From Oscillospiraceae bacterium UBA4632 (GTDB taxonomy: Bacteria; Bacillota; Clostridia; Oscillospirales; Oscillospiraceae), in the NCBI GenBank assembly GCA_002405995.1, contig DHMW01000046.1, positions 1 to 23,072 on the forward strand: 23,072 nt of DNA. Direction: 5' to 3'. The notes beneath the pieces were generated by a model. That model saw only the letters and a program-made list of their open reading frames with translations, did not search any database and was not told where the DNA came from. Each line of letters starts with the position of its first letter. Within the stretch, counting starts at the first letter, position 1. Below are positions 6,117 to 13,830 of the stretch, piece by piece. The position numbers and the translations under genes were made by a program.

Positions 6117-8357
6117 ATGAAGAAAAGCGACAAAACCAACAGGCGGGCCCACCGTGCCGCCGAAGCGAACGTCATGGGACTCCACGCGGACGTGGTGGAG
6201 CAGCATATCACCGAGACGCTTGAGGCAAACTATATGCCCTACGCGATGTCGGTCATCGTCTCGCGCGCCATTCCGGAGATCGACGGGTTCAAGCCCTCGC
6301 ACCGCAAGCTCCTCTATACGATGTATAAGATGGGGCTGCTCTCCGGCGCGCGCACAAAGAGCGCGAACATCGTCGGGCAGACGATGCGCCTGAACCCCCA
6401 CGGCGACGCCGCGATCTACGACACGATGGTGCGTCTTTCCAAGGGCTACGGCGCGCTGCTGCACCCGTTCGTCGATTCCAAGGGTAACTTCGGCAAGGTC
6501 TACTCGCGCGACATGGCGTGGGCGGCCAGCCGGTACACCGAGGCGAAGCTCGCACCCATCTGCGCCGAGCTTTTCCGCGACATTGACTCCGACACGGTCG
6601 ATTTTGTCGATAACTACGATAACTCGATGAAAGAGCCCGCGCTGCTGCCGACGACGTTCCCGAATATTCTCGTCTCCGCCAATCAGGGCATCGCGGTGGG
6701 CATGGCGAGCCAGCTGTGCGGCTTTAATCTTGGCGAGGTCTGCGATACGACCATCGCCTTTTTGAAAAATCCCGAGGTGTGCATCAGTGAGACGCTGCTC
6801 GCGCCCGACTTCCCGACCGGCGGCGAGGTGCTGTACGACGCGCGCGCCATCGAGGATATCTACAATACCGGCCGCGGCGGCGTGAGGGTGCGCGCCCGCT
6901 GGCGCTACGACAAAAAGGAAAATCTCATCGAGATTTACGAAATTCCCTACACGACTACGACCGAGGCCATCATGGACAAGGTCGCCGAGCTCATCAAGGC
7001 GGGCAAGGTGAAGGAAATTTCCGACATGCGCGACGAGACTGACCTCTCCGGCCTCAAGCTGACGATCGACCTAAAGCGCGGAGCCGACCCCGATAAGCTG
7101 ATGCAGAAGCTCTTCCGGGCGACAACGCTTCAGGATACGGCGTCGTGCAATTTCAACGTTCTCATCGCCGGTATGCCGCGCGTGATGGGTGTGCGCGAGC
7201 TTTTGGAGGAGTGGTGCGCCTGGCGGACCGAGAGCGTCAAGAGGCGCGTGTACTTCATCCTCAAAAAGCGGCAGGACAAGCTGCATCTTCTGAAGGGCCT
7301 CAAGCGTATCCTGCTCGATATCGACAAGGCGATCCGGATCATCCGTGAGACGGAAAAGGAGGCCGACGTCGTGCCGAACCTGATGATCGGCTTCGGCATC
7401 GACCAGATCCAGGCGGAATACGTTGCCGAGATCAAGCTGCGCAACATCAACCGCGAGTACATCCTCAAGCGGCTGGAGGAGACGGAATCGCTCGAATCCG
7501 AGATCGAGGATCTTGAGGACACGCTCGCGCGCCCGTCGCGCATCCGCAGGATCATCGTCACCGAGCTTGAGGAGGTGCGCAAAAAGTACGCCGAGCCGCG
7601 CCGCACCGGCATCGTTTACGATTTTACCGACGAGCAGGAGACCGAGGAGGAGCCGGTGGACGACTATCCCGTTACGATCTTCCTTTCGCAGCATGGCTAC
7701 TTCAAGAAGATCACGCCGCAGTCGCTGCGCATGTCCGGCGAGCAGAAGTTCAAGGAGGACGACGCCCTGCGCGAGAGCGTGGAGACGACGAACGCCGCCG
7801 AGCTGATGTTCTTCACCGACAAGGCGCAGGTCTACAAGACCCGCGCGAGCGATTTTGCCGACGGCAAGGCGAGCCAGCTGGGTGATTACCTGCCCGCCAG
7901 GCTCGGCATGGACGAGGGCGAGAGCGTTGCGGGCATGGTGCTGCCGGGCGATTATGGCGGCTGGCTCATCTTCTTTTTCGAAAACGGCAAGGCGGCGAAG
8001 GTGGAGCTTTCCGCCTATAAAACGACCTCCAACCGCCGCCGCCTGACAGGCGCCTACAGCGACAAAAGCCCGCTGCGCGGCATCCTGCATCTGCGCGAGG
8101 ACCGCGAGATCGCCGTCTATTCCACCGAGCCGCGCGTGCTCATCGTGAGCACGGCGCTCCTTGGCGTGAAGACCACGCGCACCACGCAGGGCGTGGCGCT
8201 GCTGACGCTGAAGAAAAAATACACGCTCGACTGCGTGAAGCTGCCGGAGCAGACCGGCATCACCGACCTTGCCCGCTACCGCGGGCGCAGCATCCCCGCG
8301 GCGGGCGCGCTGCTCAGGACCGAGGACAGCGACGACAAGCAGCTCTCGCTCATCTGA
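6117..8357 (+). CDS. parC: Type IIA DNA topoisomerase subunit A (ParC/GyrA family, topoisomerase IV-like)
   Basis: 746 aa. The DNA-cleaving subunit that works with a GyrB/ParE ATPase. Catalytic Tyr140 is in AASRYTEAKL and the N-terminal winged-helix core begins with YAMSVIVSRAIPEIDGFKPSHRK. The quinolone-determining loop reads NPHGDAAIYDTM: position 98, equivalent to E. coli GyrA Ser83, is alanine, while Asp102 matches Asp87. The C-terminal beta-pinwheel blades can be followed (IFLSQHGYFKKI, LMFFTDKAQVYKT, LIFFFENGKAAKV, IAVYSTEPRVLIV), but no GyrA-box (QRRGGKG-like) is seen, so it is not a standard gyrase. GAGGT lies 8 bases before the ATG; the 20 residues before GLHADVV are a basic extension. 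No B subunit gene is adjacent. No terminator is seen after it, so the next genes may be cotranscribed. Confidence 0.92.
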   Translation: MKKSDKTNRRAHRAAEANVMGLHADVVEQHITETLEANYMPYAMSVIVSRAIPEIDGFKPSHRKLLYTMYKMGLLSGARTKSANIVGQTMRLNPHGDAAIYDTMVRLSKGYGALLHPFVDSKGNFGKVYSRDMAWAASRYTEAKLAPICAELFRDIDSDTVDFVDNYDNSMKEPALLPTTFPNILVSANQGIAVGMASQLCGFNLGEVCDTTIAFLKNPEVCISETLLAPDFPTGGEVLYDARAIEDIYNTGRGGVRVRARWRYDKKENLIEIYEIPYTTTTEAIMDKVAELIKAGKVKEISDMRDETDLSGLKLTIDLKRGADPDKLMQKLFRATTLQDTASCNFNVLIAGMPRVMGVRELLEEWCAWRTESVKRRVYFILKKRQDKLHLLKGLKRILLDIDKAIRIIRETEKEADVVPNLMIGFGIDQIQAEYVAEIKLRNINREYILKRLEETESLESEIEDLEDTLARPSRIRRIIVTELEEVRKKYAEPRRTGIVYDFTDEQETEEEPVDDYPVTIFLSQHGYFKKITPQSLRMSGEQKFKEDDALRESVETTNAAELMFFTDKAQVYKTRASDFADGKASQLGDYLPARLGMDEGESVAGMVLPGDYGGWLIFFFENGKAAKVELSAYKTTSNRRRLTGAYSDKSPLRGILHLREDREIAVYSTEPRVLIVSTALLGVKTTRTTQGVALLTLKKKYTLDCVKLPEQTGITDLARYRGRSIPAAGALLRTEDSDDKQLSLI

Positions 8358-8441
8358 GGGGAAGGGCGCAGATGAACGGATGCGCGCGCAGCGCGCTTAT
8401 GAGAGATATTGTGTGAGAGACCTTGTGAGGGAGAGAACAGT

Positions 8442-9311
8442 ATGGAAAATAAGACTCTGCGCAGGCAGCTGCGCAGCTACATCATCGTGACGCTTGCCTG
8501 CGTGCTCTACGCGCTGTCGTTCGACTGGTTTTACGCGCCCAACGCCTTTACGGTCGGCGGCTTCACGGGCATCGCGCAGATCATCAACTTTTTTGCTCCC
8601 GCGCTGCCGGTCGGCGTGATGGTCATCGTGCTCAATGTGCCGCTGTTCGCGGTGGGGCTTAAAAAATTCGGCTTCGCCTTTCTGTGCAAGTCGATCTACA
8701 CGATGGCGGTGAGCTCCGTCCTGATCGACGTGATCGCCGCCCTGCACGAATTTGCCCCCATGGACCCGCTGCTCGCCTGCCTGTACGGCGGCGTGACGCT
8801 GGGCATCGCCTCAGGGCTTATTTTCCGCGAGGAGGCGACCACCGGCGGCTCCGAGCTTGGCGCGTGGATCGTGCGCTCGCACATCGAGCGCCTGTCGATC
8901 GGCAACGTGTGCCTGTGCATCGACCTGACGATCATCCTGATCTACGCCGCGGTGTTCCGCAGCCTGAATAACGCCCTCTACGGCGCGCTGGCGCTCTATA
9001 TCACCACCAAGGTGCTTGACCTGGTCGTTTACGGGCAGAATACGGCGAAGCTTGCCTATATCATCAGCGACCGCTATGAGGAGATCACGCAGGAGATCCT
9101 TCGCCGCGACATGGGCGTCACGCTGCTCAGCGGCAAGGGCGGCTACACGGGACAGGCGCGGCCGCTGCTGTTCTGCGCCATCCGCAAAAAGGAGATCGTT
9201 TCGATCAAGCGCTATATCAAGGAGCTGGACCCCGATGCCTTTTTCATTGTCTGCGACGCGAGCGAGGTCCTCGGCGAGGGCTTCGGCGAATATGACCCCA
9301 AGGGGCTGTAA
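8442..9311 (+). CDS. YitT family membrane protein with C-terminal DUF2179 domain
   Basis: 289 aa. The ATG at 8442 is used because GAGGGAGAG precedes it; an upstream TTG in frame is not preceded by a site. The first 200 residues hold about five to six membrane helices, with the family features FYAPNAFTVGGFTGIAQI and the TTGGSELGAWI motif near residue 140. Residues about 205-285 form the soluble DUF2179 domain (AYIISDRYEEITQEIL, GVTLLSGKGGYTGQ, LFCAIRKKEIVSIKRYIKELDPDAFFIV). Family knowledge: YitT/DUF2179 proteins are widespread in Firmicutes and their transport role is not established. It lies 84 bases after the topoisomerase gene and 24 before the LUD gene. Confidence 0.92.
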   Translation: MENKTLRRQLRSYIIVTLACVLYALSFDWFYAPNAFTVGGFTGIAQIINFFAPALPVGVMVIVLNVPLFAVGLKKFGFAFLCKSIYTMAVSSVLIDVIAALHEFAPMDPLLACLYGGVTLGIASGLIFREEATTGGSELGAWIVRSHIERLSIGNVCLCIDLTIILIYAAVFRSLNNALYGALALYITTKVLDLVVYGQNTAKLAYIISDRYEEITQEILRRDMGVTLLSGKGGYTGQARPLLFCAIRKKEIVSIKRYIKELDPDAFFIVCDASEVLGEGFGEYDPKGL

Positions 9312-9335
9312 AAAAACAAAACAGGAGGAACGACC

Positions 9336-9941
9336 ATGGACTTTACGGATGTGAAGCGGAATCTGGAAGCGCGCGGCTTTGCCGTCAGCACCTTTGAAAC
9401 GGCGGAGGCGGCCGCGCAGTATCTCGACGCGCAGATCGACGGCGCGACCGTCTCATTCGGCGGCAGCATGACGCTCGAGGCGCTCGGACTCTACGGCCGA
9501 CTGTGCACACACAACACGATCTACAGCCACTGGCACGTGCCCGAGGGCGCAGATCCCGCCGAGGTGCAGAAAAACGCGCAGACGAGCGAGCACTACCTGC
9601 TCTCCGCCAACGGCCTTGCCGAGACCGGCGAGATCATCAATATCGACGGCACGGGCAACCGTGTGTCCTCGTCGCTGTTCGGGCACAAAAAGGTCTGGTT
9701 CGTCGTGGGACGCAATAAGCTCGCCCCGACGTACGACGAGGCGCTCTGGCGCGCACGCAATATCGCCGCGCCGAAGAACGCGCAGCGCCTCGGCGTGAAA
9801 ACGCCCTGCGCCGCAAAGGGCGATCATTGCTACGACTGCAAGAGTCCCCAGCGTATCTGCCGCGGGCTTGTCGTGCTGTGGGAGGCGGTGAAGAGCTGCG
9901 AGACGGAGGTCGTGCTCATCGACGAGGACCTTGGCTATTGA
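9336..9941 (+). CDS. LUD domain protein (DUF162/LutC-related)
   Basis: 201 aa. AGGAGGAACGACC lies just before the ATG. The core has the LUD fold signs: SFGGSMTLEALGLY near residue 40, NGLAETGEIINIDGTGNRVSS at 92-113, and the GHKKVWFVVGRNKLAPTYDEALWRARN block. The family includes LutC of lactate oxidation, but LutA and LutB are absent here, so a lactate role is not supported. The C-terminus carries four cysteines, 158, 165, 168 and 175 (TPCA, HCYDCKSP, RIC), a pattern typical of a stand-alone clostridial subgroup and suited to metal or Fe-S binding. Its ligand and reaction are unknown. The gene is close-packed between the YitT and lipoprotein genes. Confidence 0.88.
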   Translation: MDFTDVKRNLEARGFAVSTFETAEAAAQYLDAQIDGATVSFGGSMTLEALGLYGRLCTHNTIYSHWHVPEGADPAEVQKNAQTSEHYLLSANGLAETGEIINIDGTGNRVSSSLFGHKKVWFVVGRNKLAPTYDEALWRARNIAAPKNAQRLGVKTPCAAKGDHCYDCKSPQRICRGLVVLWEAVKSCETEVVLIDEDLGY

Positions 9942-9973
9942 GCAATGACTGCCTGAGAGGGGAGGGGAGCGCT

Positions 9974-10639
9974 ATGCGCCGAAAAAGAACAGCCGCGCTG
10001 GCGGCGGCGCTCTGCCTGCTGCTTTCGGGCTGCGGCAACGCCGTGCTGGAGCGCAGCTACGGCGTCTCCGCGCCGCACAGCGAGGCCTATTGGGAAAACG
10101 AGGGCGCGGATACCCTGCGCGCCGACAGCTATCAGGATCTTGTCAACGCGCTGCTGCTGCTGCTTGGCGAGCACAGCGAGGAGGGCGCGGTGCGCATCTA
10201 CGGCGGAGACGAGCCTGCGGCAATGGCGGAGAACGCCTGCCGCGAGGTGCAGGAGGAAACGGCGCTGGGCGCCTATCTGCTCGATTACATCAGCTATACC
10301 GGCGCGCAGGAGCATAGCTTCTATGAGATGCGCGTGCGCCTGGGCTACCGCCGCACGGCGGAGCAGCAGGCGGCGATCGTTACCGCCACCAGCACGGAGG
10401 CGCTGGGCGACCTGCTGCGCCTGACGGCGGGGCAGGAAGGCGTGGATCGCATCGCGGTGCGCTTTGTCTATTTCACGACGGATCGCGACGGTGTGCGCGA
10501 GATCGTGCGCACCGTGCAGCAGGAGCTGGAGCCGGAGAGCGCGGAGCCGTGGCAGGTGAGCTTCTATCCCGATACCGACGATCCCGGGATGGTGGAGGTC
10601 GTGCTGCGCGGCGCAGACACGGCGGACGGGGCTGCGTGA
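9974..10639 (+). CDS. Uncharacterised lipoprotein
   Basis: 221 aa. The ATG at 9974 follows GGAGGGGAG; it lies 32 bases after the LUD gene. Residues 1-19 are a signal peptide ending in a lipobox LLLSGC, so Cys20 should be lipid-modified and the protein held on the outer face of the membrane. The mature part is rich in Glu, Ala and Arg. It contains a repeated alpha/beta pattern: AVRIYGGDEPAAMAENACREVQEET near 68-94 and DRIAVRFVYFTTDRDGVREIVRTVQQEL near 160-190. I recognise no family. Codon and base use match the neighbours. The bidirectional terminator directly downstream ends this transcript. Confidence 0.82.
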   Translation: MRRKRTAALAAALCLLLSGCGNAVLERSYGVSAPHSEAYWENEGADTLRADSYQDLVNALLLLLGEHSEEGAVRIYGGDEPAAMAENACREVQEETALGAYLLDYISYTGAQEHSFYEMRVRLGYRRTAEQQAAIVTATSTEALGDLLRLTAGQEGVDRIAVRFVYFTTDRDGVREIVRTVQQELEPESAEPWQVSFYPDTDDPGMVEVVLRGADTADGAA

Positions 10640-10656
10640 GGAACGCGGCGGATAAA

Positions 10657-10708
10657 GGAAAAGCGGCGAAGGGGACCTTCCTCGGAAGGTCCCCTTCGCC
10701 GCTTTTTC
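10657..10708. terminator. Bidirectional terminator between the lipoprotein and ABC ATPase genes
   Basis: A perfect 20-bp stem (10661-10680 with 10685-10704) and a 4-base loop. T run 10703-10707 on the plus side and A run 10659-10662 for the minus side. It lies between two converging operons. Confidence 0.93.
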
Positions 10709-10738
10709 AAGAGGGTTGAGAGAATGGAGAGAGCAATA

Positions 10739-11533
10739 TCAGGAGAGGATGGCGCGGTCGCTGGCAAATTCGCCGCCGCTGACCCTTGTGAACTGCTCGA
10801 GCAGGTCGGGCACGGTGAGCTTCCGCTTTTCCTCGCCCGCAATGTCGAGGATGATGCGCCCCTCGTGCAGCATGATCAGGCGGCTGCCGAACTGGATGGC
10901 GTCTCGCATGTTGTGGGTGATCATCAGCGTGGTCAGCTGGTTTTCGCGCACGATGCGGTCGGTCAGCTCCATGACCTTGGCGGCGGTCTTGGGATCGAGC
11001 GCCGCGGTGTGCTCGTCGAGCAGCAGCAGCTCGGGGCGCTTGAGCGTCGCCATCAGCAGCGTCAGCGCCTGGCGCTGGCCGCCGGAAAGCGTTGCGACCT
11101 TGGTGGAAAGGCGGGACTCAAGCCCCAGCCCCAGATCGCCGAGCTTTTTGCGGTATTCCTCGCGTTCTTCCTTTGTCACACCCCAGGAGAGCCCGCGCCG
11201 CTGCCCGCGGCGGGCGGCAAGCGCCAGGTTTTCCTCGATCTGCATCGAGGGTGCCGTACCCATCATCGGGTCCTGAAACACGCGGCCGATGAACGCTGCG
11301 CGCTTGTGTTCGGGCAGGCTTGTTACGTCCTTGCCGTTGATGATGATCTTGCCGGAATCGACGAAGAAGGTGCCCGCCGTGGCGTTGAGCATCGTGGATT
11401 TGCCCGCGCCGTTGCCGCCGATGACGGTGACGAAGTCGCCGTCGTGCAGCGTCAGGCTCAGACCGCTGAGCGCTGTCTTGGCATTGATCGTGCCGGGGTT
11501 GAAGGTCTTATAAAGCTCCTTGAGTTCAAGCAT
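10739..11533 (-). CDS. ABC transporter ATP-binding protein of the aromatic amino acid (TrpXYZ-type) system
   Basis: 264 aa. The start is the ATG at 11533, which has GGGAGG 7 bases upstream and overlaps the permease stop by 8 bases; longer in-frame versions read into permease DNA. Walker A GGNGAGKST at 39-47, the Q-loop in RVFQDPMMG, signature LSGGQRQ at 149-155, and Walker B LLLLDEHTAALD at 169-180, where His follows Glu in place of the usual Pro. This DEHTAALDP form is common in the ATPase partnered with PF04392 binding proteins. It powers import through the adjacent permease and is the last gene of the operon. The amino acid specificity comes from the leader peptide upstream, not from this protein. 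Confidence 0.93.
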   Translation of the reverse strand: MLELKELYKTFNPGTINAKTALSGLSLTLHDGDFVTVIGGNGAGKSTMLNATAGTFFVDSGKIIINGKDVTSLPEHKRAAFIGRVFQDPMMGTAPSMQIEENLALAARRGQRRGLSWGVTKEEREEYRKKLGDLGLGLESRLSTKVATLSGGQRQALTLLMATLKRPELLLLDEHTAALDPKTAAKVMELTDRIVRENQLTTLMITHNMRDAIQFGSRLIMLHEGRIILDIAGEEKRKLTVPDLLEQFTRVSGGEFASDRAILS

Positions 11534-12476
11534 TTTCGCTGCCTCCCTTCTGCGGCTGCACCTTGCCGCGGAACATTCTGCCCTTCCAGTAGGGGATGGC
11601 AAGAAATACCGCCACGATCAGCGCGGTGACGAGCTTCAGGTCGTTGGTGTTGAGACCGAGCTGAAGCGTGATCTGCAAAACGATATAGTAGATGATCGCA
11701 CCGATAGACACGGCGAACAGCTTGAGCCCGAAATTGATGAACAGCTTGCCGAAGATGACCTCGCCGATGATGACGGCGGCAAGACCGATGACGATCGCGC
11801 CGCGGCCCATCTGCACGTCGCTCGAGCCCTGGTACTGCGCAAGCAGCGCGCCGGAGAGCGCGACAAGACCGTTGGAGAGCATCAGACCGAGCACGATATT
11901 CGAGTCGGTGTTGATGCCCTGCGCGCGCGCCATGTGGGGGTTCGCGCCCGTGGCGCGCAGGGAGCTGCCCTTTTCCGTGCCGAAGAACCAGTACAGCAGC
12001 GCGATGACCGCCGCGGTAAAGACCAGAAGCAGCGGCAGAGGATTTTTCACAAGGGCCGCCGGCGGCGCGAAGTCGCGGACATAGCGCTGCGTGACGAGCA
12101 GCGGATATTTATCGATGCTGACCGCCTGATTCGCCTTGCCGCCCATGATGCGCAGGTTGATGGAATACAGCGACAGCTGCGTCAGGATACCGGCGAGGAT
12201 CGCCGGGATGCCGCAGCGCGTGTGAAAGATGCCGGTGACAAGCCCGGCAAGCATACCGGCGAGCACCGCGCACAAAAGCGCGAGCCAGGGGTTGGCGCCG
12301 CCGCGGATCAGCATGACGCACACCGCGCCGCCGGTGGCAAGCGAGCCGTCCACCGTCAGGTCGGCCACGTCAAGGATACGGTAAGTGATGTACACGCCGA
12401 TCGCCATGATGCCCCAGGCCAGCCCCTGGGCGACCGCACCGGGCATCGCGTTCATCAGCGATGAAAGAAAACTCAT
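11526..12476 (-). CDS. ABC transporter permease of the aromatic amino acid (TrpXYZ-type) system
   Basis: 316 aa. The ATG at 12476 has GGAGGAGAG just upstream; the longer frame starts inside the intercistronic hairpin region. About eight to nine hydrophobic helices of the BPD_transp_2 (branched-chain permease-like) family. The loop GSSLRATGANPHMARAQGI at roughly residues 175-193 is the conserved cytoplasmic motif that docks with the ATPase. The N-terminus AWGIMAIGVYITYRILDVADLTVDGSLATGG is characteristic of permeases working with ABC_sub_bind lipoproteins. A single permease gene implies a homodimer. It overlaps the ATPase gene by 8 bases, so the two are translationally coupled. Confidence 0.93.
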   Translation of the reverse strand: MSFLSSLMNAMPGAVAQGLAWGIMAIGVYITYRILDVADLTVDGSLATGGAVCVMLIRGGANPWLALLCAVLAGMLAGLVTGIFHTRCGIPAILAGILTQLSLYSINLRIMGGKANQAVSIDKYPLLVTQRYVRDFAPPAALVKNPLPLLLVFTAAVIALLYWFFGTEKGSSLRATGANPHMARAQGINTDSNIVLGLMLSNGLVALSGALLAQYQGSSDVQMGRGAIVIGLAAVIIGEVIFGKLFINFGLKLFAVSIGAIIYYIVLQITLQLGLNTNDLKLVTALIVAVFLAIPYWKGRMFRGKVQPQKGGSENA

Positions 12477-12503
12477 GGGTTCTCTCCTCCTATCTCTTGT
12501 TGA

Positions 12504-12533
12504 GGCAGGAACGGGCAAAGACCCGTTCCTGCC
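12504..12533 (-). repeat. Intercistronic hairpin between binding protein and permease genes
   Basis: Perfect 12-bp inverted repeat GGCAGGAACGGG (12504-12515) / CCCGTTCCTGCC (12522-12533), loop of 6. No T run follows on either strand. In ABC operons such a stem usually protects the 3' end of the binding-protein message and so favours its excess over the membrane parts; here that is inference. Confidence 0.75.
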
Positions 12534-12554
12534 TGCGGGGGGAAGTGTTCGGAT

Positions 12555-13556
12555 TTACTCCTCAATGGCGGCGTAGCCGTCCAGCGGGGTGATGCCGAGC
12601 GTCTCGCACATGGAGGCGTTGTACTTGGGCGTCGCGTCGGTGTATTCGATGGGCATGGCGGAGATGTCGGCCTCGCCGGTGAGGATCTTGGCGGCCATCT
12701 TGCCGGTGGTCACGCCCAGATCATAGTAGCTGATGGACAGCGTTGCCACGCCGCAGCCCTTGCAGATGCCCTCTTCGCCGCAGATGGCGGGCACGCCCGC
12801 GGGAACGAGGACGTTTGCGATCGCCTCGGTGTTGGAGGCGGCGGTGTTATCGGTGGGGATGTAGACAACGTCGGAGTAGTCGGCGGCGGCCTGTGTGACG
12901 GAGGAGACGTCGTTGGTGTCGGTGAAGGCAAACTCCTTGGTCTCAATGCCCTTGGCGGCAAGGCACTTGGCGACCTCCTCGATCTGGTAGCGGGAGTTCG
13001 GCTCGCCGGAGCAGAACAGCAGCCCGACGGTCTTGGTCTCGGGGAACCACTCGGTGATCATGTCGGCCTGCTTGCTCAGGTCGGCAAGGTCGGAGGTGCC
13101 GGAGATGTTGCCGCCGACGGTACCGGAGAAGTCGTCGATATCAAGGGCAACGCCGTAAGCGGTGATGGAGGTGCCGAGGATGGGGATGTCCTTCGTGGCG
13201 GAGGCGGCGGCGGTCAGCGCACCGGTGGCATTCGCCATGATGAGGTCAACATTCTCGGAGACGAAGCCGTTGACGATGGTGGAGCAGTTGACGCTGTCGC
13301 CGCTGGCATTCTTGTTTTCAAACTTGACCTGGCCGGGCAGCGCTTCGTTCAGCGCGTCGATAAAGCCCTGCGTGGCGGCGTCGAGCGCTTCGTGCTGCAC
13401 GAGCTGGCAGATGCCGACGGTATAGGAAGCCTTGCCGTCGCCGCTGCTGCCGGCGTCGCCGGCGCCGTCGCTGCCGCAGGCGGTCAGCCCCAGGCACAGG
13501 CTCAGTGCCAGCGCAAGGGAGAGGATAACGGATGTGATGGAACGCTTGGATTTCAT
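12555..13556 (-). CDS. ABC transporter substrate-binding lipoprotein, PF04392 (ABC_sub_bind) type
   Basis: 333 aa. The ATG at 13556 has GGAGG 8 bases before it; an in-frame TTG five codons earlier overlaps that ribosome binding site and is rejected. Signal peptide 1-26 with lipobox LGLTAC and Cys27, then a Gly/Ser/Asp-rich linker. The mature domain begins ASYTVGICQLVQHEALDAATQGF and continues with features of the ABC_sub_bind family, e.g. DLIMANATGALTAAASATKDIPI and FCSGEPNSRYQIEEV. Family knowledge: such proteins bind tryptophan, tyrosine or other amino acids. The leader peptide upstream, rich in Tyr codons, points to tyrosine (with phenylalanine possible). It is the first structural gene of the attenuated operon. 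Confidence 0.93.
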   Translation of the reverse strand: MKSKRSITSVILSLALALSLCLGLTACGSDGAGDAGSSGDGKASYTVGICQLVQHEALDAATQGFIDALNEALPGQVKFENKNASGDSVNCSTIVNGFVSENVDLIMANATGALTAAASATKDIPILGTSITAYGVALDIDDFSGTVGGNISGTSDLADLSKQADMITEWFPETKTVGLLFCSGEPNSRYQIEEVAKCLAAKGIETKEFAFTDTNDVSSVTQAAADYSDVVYIPTDNTAASNTEAIANVLVPAGVPAICGEEGICKGCGVATLSISYYDLGVTTGKMAAKILTGEADISAMPIEYTDATPKYNASMCETLGITPLDGYAAIEE

Positions 13557-13588
13557 GTTCTTTTCCTCCAATTCTAAGTTTTGCCGGT

Positions 13589-13635
13589 AAAAATTAAGAC
13601 CCGCCGCAAGGACTTGTGGAGTCCATACGGCGGGT
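13589..13635 (-). terminator. Attenuator terminator ahead of the aromatic amino acid ABC operon
   Basis: On the minus strand ACCCGCCGTA pairs with TGCGGCGGGT (10 bp including one G-U), then one mismatch, then GGACT with AGTCC around loop CCACA, followed by CTTAATTTTT. It lies between the leader peptide stop (13677) and the first structural gene (ATG 13556), so it would end transcription before the operon unless overcome. Confidence 0.85.
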
Positions 13636-13676
13636 TTCTTGACGAAAGCTTTTTTGAGTCTTGTGAGAAAGCTTCT

Positions 13677-13781
13677 TCAGGCAGCCATCCGAATACGGGC
13701 ATCACAAATCGCTTTTACTTTCAGATAAAAGTAAAAGTAGGAATAGTAGTAATAGCGATCCGTGCGGCGAATGGCGTTCAT
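13677..13781 (-). CDS. Tyr/Phe-rich leader peptide of a transcription attenuator
   Basis: 34 aa, start MNAIRRTDR, then residues 10-19 YYYYSYFYFY: seven Tyr and two Phe in ten codons. TAT and TAC are both used for Tyr; both Phe codons are TTT. GGAAAGGAG lies just upstream of the ATG at 13781. The frame could be extended to 13865, but that stretch holds the promoter, so the short start is right. The codons for Tyr15 to Phe18 form one arm of a perfect 10-bp hairpin (13728-13737 with 13712-13721), so a ribosome waiting on tyrosyl- or phenylalanyl-tRNA would melt it. The peptide itself is likely unstable and only its translation matters. The design is that of pheL- or hisL-type leaders of enteric bacteria; the sequence itself I do not recognise. 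Confidence 0.88.
   Translation of the reverse strand: MNAIRRTDRYYYYSYFYFYLKVKAICDARIRMAA
13712..13737 (-). promoter_or_regulatory. Leader hairpin overlapping the Tyr/Phe codons (attenuator 1:2 stem)
   Basis: Perfect 10-bp arms, CTTTTACTTT (RNA order, plus 13737-13728) and AAAGTAAAAG (plus 13721-13712), loop of six. The first arm is the Tyr15-Phe18 coding stretch. Further down, GAAAGCTT occurs twice on the plus strand (13644-13651, 13667-13674), giving CUUUC segments able to pair with the second arm (GAAAG). I could not find a strong antiterminator that overlaps the left arm of the terminator. Confidence 0.7.
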
Positions 13782-13830
13782 CCTGTGCGTTCTCCTTTCC
13801 TCAAAAGTGGGATCCAAAAATGATGGTGTT

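Noticed and set aside
7071..8090. 339-aa minus-strand ORF inside the topoisomerase gene
   Set aside because: Antisense shadow of a conserved coding sequence.
12504..12533. Reading the intercistronic hairpin as a terminator
   Set aside because: No T run on either strand and the downstream permease gene depends on the same transcript.
13572..13830. T-box riboswitch ahead of the amino acid ABC operon
   Set aside because: I looked for a T-box core (GGTGGnACCGCG-like) and specifier stem and saw none; the leader peptide and terminator account for the region.
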